DNA of 42,115 nucleotides from Balneolales bacterium (lineage in GTDB: Bacteria; Bacteroidota; Rhodothermia; Balneolales; Natronogracilivirgulaceae), in NCBI GenBank assembly GCA_007128425.1, contig SKXL01000103.1, positions 1-42,115 of the forward strand, in the 5' to 3' direction. The notes below the pieces were generated by a model. The model made no database searches. It had not been told where the DNA came from and saw nothing but the letters and a program-made list of their open reading frames with translations. Below are positions 8,182-17,270 of this stretch, one piece after another (the first letter of the stretch is position 1; each line of letters opens with the position of its first letter). The position numbers were made by a program, and so were the translations under genes.

Positions 8182-11100
8182 CTACCTTTTTACAGGATAA
8201 TCCGGAGGCTCCGGCAGACTCACATCCATCTCCTCCAAAAGCTCAAGCAGATGTCCGACAGCCGCATTCAACTGCTCATCAACACCCGAATACTCTTTGG
8301 CAGGATCGTTATCGACCGATATATCAGGTTCAACACCATGGCCTTCGATAATCCATTCTTTGCCCTCTGTGTCGTACGAGGCAAATTCCGGCCGATTGAG
8401 GAATCCGCCATCCACAAACGGCAGACTCTGCCTGATACCGACGACACCACCCCAGGTCCGCTGACCGATCAACTTACCCAATCCATGCTTTCGAAAACGG
8501 TAAGGGAACAGGTCACCGTCCGATGCAGAAAAGGGATCGATGAGTGTCACCATCGGTCCCATCATCATGGCCGATGGATCAGGTGTCGGAACGGCATTAC
8601 GTGCCTTATCCACCATGGCCAGTTCACGGCGCAGCCGCTCGATGATCATCGGTGATACGTTGCCTCCGCCATTGCCGCGCACATCAATAATCAGTGCCTC
8701 CTTTCGCAGCTGCGGGTAGAAGTGCTTGACAAATTCGTTGAGTCCGCCCGGACCCATATCCGGAATATGCAGATAACCAATTCTTCCATCTGAGACTTCA
8801 TTGACTTTTCGAATATTTTCCCGTACCCAGTTGTAGTAATACAAATCGGCCTCATCCGCAATGGGTTTGACCAAAATATCCCTTGCACCGGATGCCGATG
8901 GCGATTCATTCACACTGAGAATGACCGGCTTTTCTGCCTTGTCTATCAGCGATTCATAAATATTTGCCATTTCGGATGTAAGCTGGTCATTGACACGAAC
9001 GATATACATGCCTTCGGTCACGTTTACACCAACCTCGGTAAGTGGCGACCTGCGCGAATCCACCCAGTTTTCTCCCTTGAGGATGCGGTTGATCCGGTAG
9101 AACCCGGAATCCTCATCACGCTCAAGCCCGGCACCCAGCCGGCCCATTTGAATGCGATCGGGCTGTGGCCGGTCACCCCCACCGACATAAGCGTGTCCCA
9201 CATTCAGTTCACCAATCATCTCGCCAATGACATAGGTCAGATCATTGCGATGTGCAACGTGATCTACCAATGGACGATAGGTTTCGCGCACAGTCTCCCA
9301 GTCAACACCATGCAGATTGGGTGCATACAGGAAATCACGCATCTGCCGCCAGCTTTCATTGAAAATCTGAATCCATTCGGCGGTGCGATTCAGTCGCACT
9401 TTCATATTGGACAGATCCAGTTTGGGATCCGGTTCGGTTTCCTGTGCCGGAAGGTCAACAATGGCGTAATCGCTGCCTCTTGCGAGCATCATCTTCTCAC
9501 CGTTATGTGATATCCTGTAACCGGAATACGCTCCAATCATCTGCTCTTTTTCCTCATCAAGATCATAGTAAAGCAGCATGGTCTGGCGGTCGGACATGCC
9601 ATTGCGCTGGTAGTAAATGCGGGATCCGGCCGATTGCAGATTACCGTAGTTGGATGGTTGTACCGGCAGGTCGATAATGCGGCTGGACAAATTTTCTGTA
9701 TCTATACGAATACGTTCAGAGGGATCCGGTTCATCCTCTGCGTCGCTATTCTCGTCATTGCCATTTATGGCAACTTCATCATTTTTGGCCTTGAAGGGTG
9801 ATTTGAGGTCATCCCGCAGCGTCACAAAATAGATTCGCTGCATGTCTGCATACGCATGATTCCATTCGGTCTGACTGTAAATCGGATTGAAATCCCGATT
9901 CGAGACGAAGAAAAGGTACTTTCCGTCACGACTGAATTCAGGGTTTCCTGCTGAATACCAGCCGTCCGTCACCTTGAAGCGCTCTTCGTCGTCTACAGAG
10001 TACAACCATATGCGTTGCATTGTTTTAACTTCCGGAAGCGTATAGGCTATCCACCTGCTGTCGGGTGACCATGCATATTGTGACATTTCCCATGCCTCTG
10101 CCTGATGCACCACCGTTATTTCGCCGCTTGCCACATCTACCATGTTCAGTCGGAGTTTCTTGTCGGCCCAAAGTATTTTTTTGCTATCGGGTGACCATAC
10201 GATGCGGTATTTGTATGTATCAGCATCTGTAGTAAGTTGTCGCATTGTACCGGAGCCATCCTGGGAAATCACATAAATCTCATCCTCCCCGCTTTTGTCC
10301 GATATGAATGCGATAAATTCCCCATTTGGCGACCAGACCGGATTTCGGTCATGAACACCGGACGAACCGGTCAGATTTCTAGTGATGCCGCTTCGGGCGG
10401 GTACGGTAAAAATATCCCCCCTGGCACCAAACAAGGCCCGGTTTCCATCCGGTGCCACATCAAAGGTATGGATAAACTCTTTTGCGTCGACAAGTCCGCC
10501 CCGGCCGGTAAGTCTGTCGTCTTTCACCCGGATCGGTACCCGGCTATACTCTTCTGTGGCAAGATTGAAGCGGTAGACATATCCTCCGTTTTCGAAGACG
10601 ATAAATCGTTGACCGATCGACGGAAATTTGATGTCAAATTCGATAAAATTTGTAAGCTTTCGAGTCTCATTTGATTCCAGATCATGGACATACAGGTTCA
10701 TGCGACCGCTCTCCTCACGGTCTGAGATAAAATAGATTTTATTCCCGTACCACATGGGAATGATATCCTGGGCGTCGGTGTCGGTGATCCGGACGGTTTC
10801 CCTGGTTTCGAAGTCGTACACCCAAATATCGTCGGCCATGCCACCACGATATCGTTTCCAGGTACGAAACTCTCGGAAAATCCGATTGTACGCCAGTTTT
10901 GAACCGTCTGGGGAGTAGGAGGCGAAGCCACCGCGCGGCAGGGGAAGCTGTTCGGCGATATCACCTTCCGGGTGTGTCAGGTACAGATGTCCCTTGAAGG
11001 AGTTGAATTCGCGTTTTCGGGAACGAAACAGCACCCGTTCTCCGTCAGGAGTCCAATTCATGACGATATTATTGGGTCCCATGCGGTCGGCCACGTCATC

Positions 11101-11469
11101 ACGCTCCAGTGTCGGGGTGAAGGTCATGCGAACGGGTTCTCCGCCACCGGCCGGAATCCGGTACACCTCTGTGTTACCGTCGTACTGGCCTGTAAACGCG
11201 ATCCAGCGTCCATCCGGTGAATAGCGAGGAAACATTTCATACCCGTCATGCCCGGTTAGTCTGCGAGCTGTTCCACCATGAACCGGAACCGTATACAAAT
11301 TGCCGGAATAGGAAAAAACAATCTGGTTTTCATGGATGTCGGGAAAGCGCAACAGACGGGTTTCATCGGATGCCCGGGCATCATAACTGATAAATGCTGA
11401 AAGCAGAAAACCTGTCAAGAACAGGAAAGATATCATCGATATTTTTTTTCTGTTGATAATACTGTTCAT
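8182..11469 (-). CDS. Tricorn-type protease homolog (S41 peptidase), exported
   Basis: A 1095-aa protein with an N-terminal signal peptide (hydrophobic 12-28, ending near DARAS). Two beta-propellers follow: a TolB/WD-like one at about 40-340 (repeats such as YSPDGRWIAFTG, NWTPDGERVLF, YSPDGSKLAY) and a second at about 350-660 (WSPNGEFIAFIS, WSPDSKKILWA, WSPDSRWIAYT). Then come a helical C1-like region (WIQIFNESWRQMRDFLY, about 705), a PDZ-like domain (about 780-870) and a C-terminal S41 peptidase domain. The nucleophile region is LIDPFSASDGDLFPY (about residue 975-990). Archaeal tricorn degrades peptides in the cytosol; this one is predicted to be exported and probably processes peptides in the periplasm. 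An acidic DENSDAEDEPD insert lies before residue 600. Confidence 0.93.
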   Translation of the reverse strand: MNSIINRKKISMISFLFLTGFLLSAFISYDARASDETRLLRFPDIHENQIVFSYSGNLYTVPVHGGTARRLTGHDGYEMFPRYSPDGRWIAFTGQYDGNTEVYRIPAGGGEPVRMTFTPTLERDDVADRMGPNNIVMNWTPDGERVLFRSRKREFNSFKGHLYLTHPEGDIAEQLPLPRGGFASYSPDGSKLAYNRIFREFRTWKRYRGGMADDIWVYDFETRETVRITDTDAQDIIPMWYGNKIYFISDREESGRMNLYVHDLESNETRKLTNFIEFDIKFPSIGQRFIVFENGGYVYRFNLATEEYSRVPIRVKDDRLTGRGGLVDAKEFIHTFDVAPDGNRALFGARGDIFTVPARSGITRNLTGSSGVHDRNPVWSPNGEFIAFISDKSGEDEIYVISQDGSGTMRQLTTDADTYKYRIVWSPDSKKILWADKKLRLNMVDVASGEITVVHQAEAWEMSQYAWSPDSRWIAYTLPEVKTMQRIWLYSVDDEERFKVTDGWYSAGNPEFSRDGKYLFFVSNRDFNPIYSQTEWNHAYADMQRIYFVTLRDDLKSPFKAKNDEVAINGNDENSDAEDEPDPSERIRIDTENLSSRIIDLPVQPSNYGNLQSAGSRIYYQRNGMSDRQTMLLYYDLDEEKEQMIGAYSGYRISHNGEKMMLARGSDYAIVDLPAQETEPDPKLDLSNMKVRLNRTAEWIQIFNESWRQMRDFLYAPNLHGVDWETVRETYRPLVDHVAHRNDLTYVIGEMIGELNVGHAYVGGGDRPQPDRIQMGRLGAGLERDEDSGFYRINRILKGENWVDSRRSPLTEVGVNVTEGMYIVRVNDQLTSEMANIYESLIDKAEKPVILSVNESPSASGARDILVKPIADEADLYYYNWVRENIRKVNEVSDGRIGYLHIPDMGPGGLNEFVKHFYPQLRKEALIIDVRGNGGGNVSPMIIERLRRELAMVDKARNAVPTPDPSAMMMGPMVTLIDPFSASDGDLFPYRFRKHGLGKLIGQRTWGGVVGIRQSLPFVDGGFLNRPEFASYDTEGKEWIIEGHGVEPDISVDNDPAKEYSGVDEQLNAAVGHLLELLEEMDVSLPEPPDYPVKR

Positions 11470-11519
11470 GTTTATTTACAGTTTGGTTTGAAATCATTGA
11501 GGGTATTCAGGATACCATT

Positions 11520-11540
11520 TGCACCGGCGAATCTGGTGCA
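11520..11540. promoter_or_regulatory. Inverted repeat upstream of the tricorn-like gene
   Basis: tgcacc (11520-11525) and ggtgca (11535-11540) surround ggcgaatct, about 50 bp upstream of the protease start codon on the minus strand. It could be an operator or a leader hairpin. No supporting promoter was identified. Confidence 0.25.
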
Positions 11541-11701
11541 GTCATCCCTGTATTATGTGCCTGGATGCGATAAATAAATACCCTGGACCTGAATGATGAT
11601 GATTGCAGGAAATAGTTGCTTAATCTTGTTTCACTCTTGCAAGATAAATACAATGAGAATGGAAAATAACTTTTTTCGAAAGCAAGGCTTCTCCCCCTTC
11701 G

Positions 11702-11718
11702 GAACGCAAGTTGCGTTC
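11702..11718. promoter_or_regulatory. 17-bp perfect palindrome downstream of the DUF3347 gene
   Basis: gaacgcaa-g-ttgcgttc is a perfect inverted repeat with one central base. A protein-binding site is more likely than a hairpin because the loop would be too small. If it folds as a 6-bp stem, no T-run follows on the minus strand, so terminator function for the DUF3347 gene is doubtful. Confidence 0.3.
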
Positions 11719-11788
11719 AAAGCCAATTCAAGAAAATGGGCGATTATCCTGAAAAAAATGGCGACAGGCCATGGTGTGAGTCTTGCAG

Positions 11789-12310
11789 TTACAGCTCACC
11801 AATGACCTCACCGCAATTAATTTTCTCGGGTCCGTGATACGGATTGGCAACCCGGTCGGTGCGATGCAGCCAGATAGCATCCATATCTTCGAAATACTCG
11901 CAGCGCATTACATATATTGTTTCTCCCGGATTCCCGAATTGCTCTATCACTTCTTTCAATCCATTGGAAAGCTGGGCCAGTGCCTTTCTCTGATCGTCAA
12001 TAGACCCGGCATCAACAATTTCGCCTGCAGCATGCGCCAACATGCCTCGAAAACCGTGCCAGTCGGGAATCTCGTCCTCATGAAAAATGGCATCCGGGGT
12101 AGTACGGATTGATGTTTCAAGCCGTTCGGCCCATGCCTTGGCTAAATCCTGACGATTATGCACCAGGCCGTCTTTCGTGTTCATATATTGCTCAAAAATA
12201 CGCCCGAACCGGTCTGAATATGTTTCATCGCTATGAGCGGCAATTCCGGTACTCAGGCTTAAAAGCAGCAGGAAGGATAAAAATAAGGAAACGGTCTTAT
12301 TCATATTCAC
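11789..12310 (-). CDS. Secreted DUF3347-domain protein
   Basis: A 173-aa protein with a signal peptide (hydrophobic residues 6-22, cleavage near IAAHS). The mature part fits DUF3347, found alone or at the C-terminus of CusB-type metal efflux adaptors in Bacteroidota. The visible pattern is YMNTKDGLVHNR near the start, QRKALAQLSNGLKEVIEQFG in the middle, and the C-terminal WLHRTDRVANPYHGPEKINCGEV, which corresponds to the family block 'WL...I.NPYFG..M..CG.V'. The usual 'CPMA' copper-site-like motif is replaced by MRCEYFED, so metal binding is uncertain. It is divergent from the amidohydrolase gene with 156 bp between starts. Two Met residues (1 and 3) could each start translation. Confidence 0.8.
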   Translation of the reverse strand: MNMNKTVSLFLSFLLLLSLSTGIAAHSDETYSDRFGRIFEQYMNTKDGLVHNRQDLAKAWAERLETSIRTTPDAIFHEDEIPDWHGFRGMLAHAAGEIVDAGSIDDQRKALAQLSNGLKEVIEQFGNPGETIYVMRCEYFEDMDAIWLHRTDRVANPYHGPEKINCGEVIGEL

Positions 12311-12466
12311 CTCTCCGTTTGGGGTTTCCGGTGAAACAAAATGACTATCTCAAGATGTATAGATTCTAATGAAAAGGAAAGCTTTTATCATTGAAAAATG
12401 TATTTTTACTCAAGTACTTCCACTTTCCAGCAAACCCATTGCCATGTGTATGCGTCCCGTTGTTTC

Positions 12467-14209
12467 ATGGACAGAATTCTGTTGATCATGAGTCTATTGT
12501 GTTGTTCACCCGAACGTTATTTATCCAGGGGTTTATTATTGCTGCCCCTCCTGTTTACAGCATGCCTTCTTTTCACAACCTGCGATCGCTATACCCATGA
12601 CATCATCATCAACAACGGAGTCATTTTTGATGGTTCCGGTTCGGAACCGGTGACCGGTGGCATTGCCGTACGCGCAGGACGCATCACCCATGTCGGTGAG
12701 CTTCCGGAATATATTACTGCTCCGGATTACATTGACGCCCGCGGACTGGCAGTTTCACCCGGATTCATCAATATGCTGAGCTGGGCGGGTGTGCCGCTGC
12801 TGCATGATGGACGTTCCATGAGCAACATCAAACAGGGAGTTACCCTTGAAGTTATGGGCGAAGGCTGGTCCATGGGACCACTCTCCGAACAGATGGTGCG
12901 TGAAAGGGAGCAGGACCAGGGTGATATCACCTATAACATTACCTGGCGCACACTTGGCGGATTTCTCGAACACCTTGAGGAACGCGGAGTTTCAACCAAT
13001 GTGGCATCCTTTGTCGGTGCGACCACTGTACGCATCCATGTCATTGGCCGGGATGACCGCGCGCCTGCACCCGCCGAACTTGCCCGAATGCAGGAGCTGG
13101 TAGGTGAGGCGATGGAGGAAGGTGCCATGGGAGTGAGCACCTCGCTCATTTACGCTCCGGCCTGGTATGCCGATACTGACGAACTCATAGCACTCTCGGC
13201 GGTGGCAGCCGGGCATGATGGCTTGTACGCCACCCATTTACGCAGTGAGGGTGACCGCTTTCTCGAAGCCATAGACGAGATGCTGCAGATTGCCGAGGAG
13301 ACCGGCATCGCTGTACACATCCATCATCTCAAAGCTGCCGGTACCGAAAACTGGCATAAAATTGATGACGCTATTGCACGCATTGAGGAGGCGCAGCGCG
13401 AGGGATTCCATGTTTCCGCCAACATGTATATGTATACAGCGGCATCTACACAGTTGTCGGCTGTCGTGCCACCTTGGGCGCGGGAAGGCGGACGGCGGGC
13501 CATGATCGAACGGTTTGAGAATCCTGTCATCCGATCTGAAATTATTCAGGATATGGAGCAACCGAACCCCGACTGGGAGAACTTTCTCCAGATGGTCGCT
13601 TCCCCTGATGACATCACCCTTGTCGGATTTCGCAATGAAGAGTTGCAACGGTTTATCGGCTGGTCTCTTCAGGAAGTGGCCGATTTACGGGACACTGCCC
13701 CATCAGAAGCCGTTCTGGATCTGATTACGGAAGACAATTCCGGAGTCAGCGCAGTGTACCATCTTATGTCGGAAGAAAATGTGGAAAAACAGGTACAACT
13801 CCCCTGGATGGCATTCGGTTCTGATGGCGGCTCCATTGCAGCAGAAGGCGTCTTTCTCAACCGGAATCCGCATCCACGCACCTACGGCAATTTTGCCAGA
13901 CTGCTGGGCCATTATGTGCGCGATCGTGGCCTCATCACATTGGAAGATGCCATCCAACGGCTCACTGCCTTCCCGGCGGCACTCCTGGGCATAGATGACG
14001 AACGCGGACATCTGGCTGAAGGATATTACGCTGATATTGCGATTTTCGATCCGGAGGAGATTCGGGACCATGCCACCTATGATAACCCGCATCAGTACGC
14101 GACCGGGGTTGTTCATGTTCTGGTTAATGGTGTTCCAGTGCTACGCAACGGAGAGCATACGGGCGCAATGCCCGGCAGGTTTATACGCGGACCCGGATGG
14201 AATGATTGA
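12467..14209 (+). CDS. D-aminoacylase-type amidohydrolase (COG3653 family), probable lipoprotein
   Basis: A 580-aa amidohydrolase-superfamily protein. A hydrophobic N-terminus (22-37) ends in candidate lipoboxes LFTAC (Cys33) and LFTTC (Cys39), suggesting outer-membrane or periplasmic attachment. The small beta domain starts at about 45 (IIINNGVIFDGSG) and ends in VLVNGVPVLRNGEHTGAMPGRFIRG. Of the metal-site residues, THLRSEGD (about 256), HHLKAAG (about 285) and FGSDGG (about 451) are present. The usual HxH of PGFIDxHxH is LSW (SPGFINMLSWAG), and the Cys of GNCG is replaced in MGEGWSMG. This matches a subgroup of N-acyl-D-amino-acid deacylase relatives that lacks HxH. Substrate is likely an N-acyl amino acid or related amide. 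ATG 12467 was chosen over an in-frame start at 12398, which would put an extra tail before the signal. Confidence 0.82.
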   Translation: MDRILLIMSLLCCSPERYLSRGLLLLPLLFTACLLFTTCDRYTHDIIINNGVIFDGSGSEPVTGGIAVRAGRITHVGELPEYITAPDYIDARGLAVSPGFINMLSWAGVPLLHDGRSMSNIKQGVTLEVMGEGWSMGPLSEQMVREREQDQGDITYNITWRTLGGFLEHLEERGVSTNVASFVGATTVRIHVIGRDDRAPAPAELARMQELVGEAMEEGAMGVSTSLIYAPAWYADTDELIALSAVAAGHDGLYATHLRSEGDRFLEAIDEMLQIAEETGIAVHIHHLKAAGTENWHKIDDAIARIEEAQREGFHVSANMYMYTAASTQLSAVVPPWAREGGRRAMIERFENPVIRSEIIQDMEQPNPDWENFLQMVASPDDITLVGFRNEELQRFIGWSLQEVADLRDTAPSEAVLDLITEDNSGVSAVYHLMSEENVEKQVQLPWMAFGSDGGSIAAEGVFLNRNPHPRTYGNFARLLGHYVRDRGLITLEDAIQRLTAFPAALLGIDDERGHLAEGYYADIAIFDPEEIRDHATYDNPHQYATGVVHVLVNGVPVLRNGEHTGAMPGRFIRGPGWND

Positions 14210-14266
14210 CAACCGCTACTTTATTTGCTCTTGCAGTCCTATGTAACCCGATGAATGGGTCATACA

Positions 14267-14654
14267 CGAAAACCGGGATTCATATTCTTCAGGATGAGCT
14301 ATGTAATGGTCAAGATCAAAACTCATCCCATCTTGTGGACCATGTAATCTGCCGGAGTGAGGTTTATCTTGTACAACTTGCCGGGTTTCAGATCCAGCCT
14401 GCTTCTCCGATTCGCCAGGCTCGGTTTCGATGCCGGAATCTCCTCCATCGGGAGCAGATCCAGGATTTCAAGGACACCCCTGGCAACGTTACCATCACCT
14501 GTGGCTCCGAAAACGACCGGCCCGGTTTCGACGATGACTCCACGCAGACGGAAAAGCCGTGCTCACTCACAAGCTTGCGAATGTCATCGGGTACCAGTGG
14601 AGTACGCCACTCCGATGCGTATTTGTTTTCATGACGTATGCCGATGGTATGCAT
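14267..14654 (-). pseudogene. Remnant of a saccharopine dehydrogenase / LKR-type gene (frameshifts and internal deletion)
   Basis: Minus-strand translation gives three collinear pieces of an AlaDh/PNT-fold saccharopine-dehydrogenase-like protein in different frames. Piece 1, from ATG 14654, is IGIRHENKYASEWRTPLVP...SEHGFSVCVES (family start 'IGIRRE.K..WE.R.PLTP'). Piece 2, after a frame change near 14540, is GPVVFGATGDGNVARGVLEIL...DLKPGKLYKINLTPADYMVHKM, the nucleotide-binding region. Piece 3, after another frame change near 14320, is SFDLDHYIAHPEEYESRF. Intact relatives have well over 100 residues between pieces 1 and 2 and a long C-terminal part after piece 3; both are missing. So the gene lost its middle and 3' end and then decayed. 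The long open frames on the opposite strand here are fortuitous. Confidence 0.82.
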
Positions 14655-14760
14655 GTGGCCACTCAATTAATGATATCAATAGTAATTTCGCTTGTTGCAA
14701 ACCTCGGAATCCTCCTGCCTGCAATGGCATGACAGGTCGGATAGTTACAGGTGTTGCGGG

Positions 14761-15795
14761 TCACAACACTATTTGCAATTGAAGTGTAAGAAGGTTGCCG
14801 AGGTCATTGTTTTCACCCGGCCGCCGATCGCTTCGCACTTCATAATTAAGTGACACTCGGGTATGACCCTGCAGATAATAATTAAAACCGGCTGCAAGTA
14901 TGGTCAAAGCGGAATCGGAAAAATCGAAATCCGTATCCGGCCGGTGCATCTCCAGTCTCATTATTCCCTGCAGTTCATCAGTGAAGTGATAACCGCCGAG
15001 AACATATCCTCCATGCTGGTTCTGGTCGTTCGTTTCAGGCTGCTCATCTTTTCGATAGATGTATTCACCACGGATCAGGAACGGAGCAGCCTGCCAGGTT
15101 GCATCAACACCAAGCTGAAAGCGGTCAGGTTCTTCGGGTGGATGCGGTGATTTGCCAACATGAAATGAGACCCCCAGCGCCAGTTCATCCGAAGCCTGAT
15201 AACCGATGCGGCCAAGCAGATCTTTTGCATCAATACGCTCAGGAACATTTGCACCGGTTCCGTTAACAAGTGCGATTGCATAGCTGACTCCCTCCTGGGA
15301 ACCGCTTGCCTGTATTCCGACATCCCTGAACATCGAAAAATAGTTCATACGCCGGATGGCCAGTGAACGTTCAACAGCCGGGTTGAGAAAAACCGGTTCC
15401 GAACCTTCGAGTCCGAAAGGCAGCAAAAACTGCCCGGTTCGAAGCCGGAACATGGGATGAATATCAAAATCGACATAACCGTTTACAAGCTGCGCCGTAC
15501 GACGTTGGGTCAGTGGGTCCCTTTCCAATGCACCGGCAATGATATTGACTGAAATCATCTTGTTCAGACTGCCGGCAAGTCCGACTCTCGCCCTGTAGAT
15601 TGAAAATGCCAGAGGATCATCAGAGTCCTGTTCAAGTGTCGCGTTTTGCTCCATGAACCCAACTACCCGAAATGCTGGATAGGAATCATCTGATCCTTCC
15701 TGAGCCAGACTTTCGGAAAAACTGAGTGCAGGACCGTAAAACACCACGAGAGCAGATATTACTGTCAAAAATCGAAAGGAAATAATTGTTTTCAT
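14761..15795 (-). CDS. Outer-membrane porin, OprO/OprP-like
   Basis: A 344-aa predicted beta-barrel. A signal peptide (hydrophobic about 6-24, cleavage near SLAQE) precedes amphipathic strands throughout. The pattern is that of phosphate-selective porin O/P relatives: IYRARVGLAGSLNKMISVNI, then VNGYVDFDIHPMFRLRTGQFLLPFGLEG and NPAVERSLAIRRMNYFSMFRDVGIQASG, the region with the 'G.fk.PFg.E...S' block. It ends in an aromatic/aliphatic C-terminal strand (LLTLQLQIVL). Substrate cannot be read; many family members in Bacteroidota are general or uncharacterised. ATG 15795 is preferred to 15801 by signal-peptide placement. A short repeat gtgttg/caacac overlaps the stop codon. It is divergent from the MscS-type gene with about 70 bp between. 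Confidence 0.8.
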   Translation of the reverse strand: MKTIISFRFLTVISALVVFYGPALSFSESLAQEGSDDSYPAFRVVGFMEQNATLEQDSDDPLAFSIYRARVGLAGSLNKMISVNIIAGALERDPLTQRRTAQLVNGYVDFDIHPMFRLRTGQFLLPFGLEGSEPVFLNPAVERSLAIRRMNYFSMFRDVGIQASGSQEGVSYAIALVNGTGANVPERIDAKDLLGRIGYQASDELALGVSFHVGKSPHPPEEPDRFQLGVDATWQAAPFLIRGEYIYRKDEQPETNDQNQHGGYVLGGYHFTDELQGIMRLEMHRPDTDFDFSDSALTILAAGFNYYLQGHTRVSLNYEVRSDRRPGENNDLGNLLTLQLQIVL

Positions 15796-15867
15796 ATGCA
15801 CGCTCCATTCGCTACTTTAAGAAATATTTTCTATGGATGACAGTATGATAACACAAGAAAAGGATTA

Positions 15868-17136
15868 ATGGAAGAGTCCGGCCAAAAACTCATACGCTGG
15901 GTGGTTTCCCATCTGCCCGAGCAGCTGCATTTTACATATATCGACTCCATTGTAGGAGTGTTACTGTTGGGCTTGCTGGTAGCTTTTTTACACCTGCTGG
16001 TGCGCCAGTGGCTGATCAAGCTGTTTACGAAACTCGGGAAAAAAGCGAATCACCCGTGGTACAATGCCCTGATGCAGCACCGGGTACCGCAACGTGCTCT
16101 TTTCATCCTTCCGCTTCTGATATTTTACATTGGCTTCGCCTGGGTGTCCGACCTGCCTGAAGAACCGCTTGATTTTTTCATGCGGCTCATAAACTCCCTG
16201 ATGATCCTTGTTATTGCGCGAACTGTGGATGCCTTTTTATCCACCCTGCACACCATCTACATGCTTCGCCCGACAGAGCAACGCCGTCCGATTAAAAGCT
16301 ACGTTCAGCTTGCCAAGGTCATCGTATATATCATCGCTGTGATACTGATCATAGCACAGCTTGCCAATCAGTCGCCCTGGTACTTCCTCAGCGGTATAGG
16401 AGCGATGACGGCCATATTCATGCTTGTTTTTCGGGACACGATGCTGTCGCTGGTGGCCAGTATCCAGATGACCAACAACGATGTTATCCGTGTTGGCGAC
16501 TGGATTCAGATGGAACAATTCGGAGCAGATGGCGATGTAATCGATATTGCTCTGAACAATGTGCGCGTGCAGAACTGGGACAAAACCATCACTGTGATAC
16601 CTACTCACAAGTTTTTGGAGCACAGCTTTTTGAACTGGCGGGGGATGAGGGATAGCGGTGGTCGCAGGATACGGCGATCGCTGCTCATTGATATCGAAAG
16701 CATCCGTTTTCTGACGCTCCGTGAAGTGGAACAGCTGAAGGACTCCTACCTTCTGCACGACTATATCACAGACAAGCTGGCTGAAGTGAGTGAGTACAAC
16801 ATGAAGCATCTAAACAAAAGCCAGGTTACTACAAACGGGCGCTGGCTGACAAATATCGGTACATTTCGAATTTACATTTTTGAGTACCTTAAACATCATC
16901 CCAATACGCACAAGGAGCTTCTTACATTGGTACGGCAGCATGAACCGACGTCACAAGGGCTCCCGCTGGAGGTATATACCTTTGTCAACAGTACGCAATG
17001 GGTGGTTTATGAGCATGTCCAGGCCGAGATATTTGATCATCTGCTTGCCATATTACCTGAATTCGGATTGCGTCATTACCAACGACCATCCGGATGGGAT
17101 TTCATGCATATGCTCGATGGCAACAGGAGGCTATAA
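15868..17136 (+). CDS. MscS-family mechanosensitive ion channel (YbdG-like)
   Basis: A 422-aa inner-membrane protein. Predicted membrane segments lie at about 27-49, 75-95, 108-125, 148-165 and the pore helix at about 170-200 (SGIGAMTAIFMLVFRDTMLSLVASIQM). The beta domain follows directly (DVIRVGDWIQMEQFGADGDVIDIALNNVRVQNWDKTITVIPTHKFL), the usual MscS layout. The length and the long C-terminal alpha/beta region (HHPNTHKELLTLVRQHEPTSQGLPLEVYTF) match the YbdG/MscM branch (E. coli YbdG is 415 aa) rather than small MscS. Its role is release of solutes on hypo-osmotic shock. Confidence 0.92.
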   Translation: MEESGQKLIRWVVSHLPEQLHFTYIDSIVGVLLLGLLVAFLHLLVRQWLIKLFTKLGKKANHPWYNALMQHRVPQRALFILPLLIFYIGFAWVSDLPEEPLDFFMRLINSLMILVIARTVDAFLSTLHTIYMLRPTEQRRPIKSYVQLAKVIVYIIAVILIIAQLANQSPWYFLSGIGAMTAIFMLVFRDTMLSLVASIQMTNNDVIRVGDWIQMEQFGADGDVIDIALNNVRVQNWDKTITVIPTHKFLEHSFLNWRGMRDSGGRRIRRSLLIDIESIRFLTLREVEQLKDSYLLHDYITDKLAEVSEYNMKHLNKSQVTTNGRWLTNIGTFRIYIFEYLKHHPNTHKELLTLVRQHEPTSQGLPLEVYTFVNSTQWVVYEHVQAEIFDHLLAILPEFGLRHYQRPSGWDFMHMLDGNRRL

Positions 17137-17270
17137 AGCAAAATAAATGCCTTGTCATCTCTTTAATCCGGTTTCTTACTTGCGATAATGACAGATAAAC
17201 AGTAGCTTTCCCAGTCAGTTTTGCCCCACATCGCCAGAGCCTTTTTTTTAAACTCGTCAAACATTTACAG

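Larger units (their letters stand above)
11470..11788. other. 319-bp intergenic region with two inverted repeats
   Basis: The region holds the upstream control region of the minus-strand tricorn-like gene and the trailer of the minus-strand DUF3347 gene. Two perfect inverted repeats are visible: tgcacc/ggtgca with a 9-nt loop (11520-11540) and gaacgcaa-g-ttgcgttc (11702-11718). Short plus-strand open frames here have no recognisable product. I see no tRNA or known RNA element. Confidence 0.5.

Noticed and set aside
14751-14769. Inverted repeat gtgttg/caacac at the porin stop codon as terminator
   Set aside because: Six-base stem overlapping the stop and without a T-run on the minus strand; too weak to call.
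14206-14782. Two plus-strand open frames of about 140 codons each
   Set aside because: They lie antisense to the saccharopine-dehydrogenase-type remnant, whose minus-strand similarity explains the region; the plus-strand products resemble nothing.
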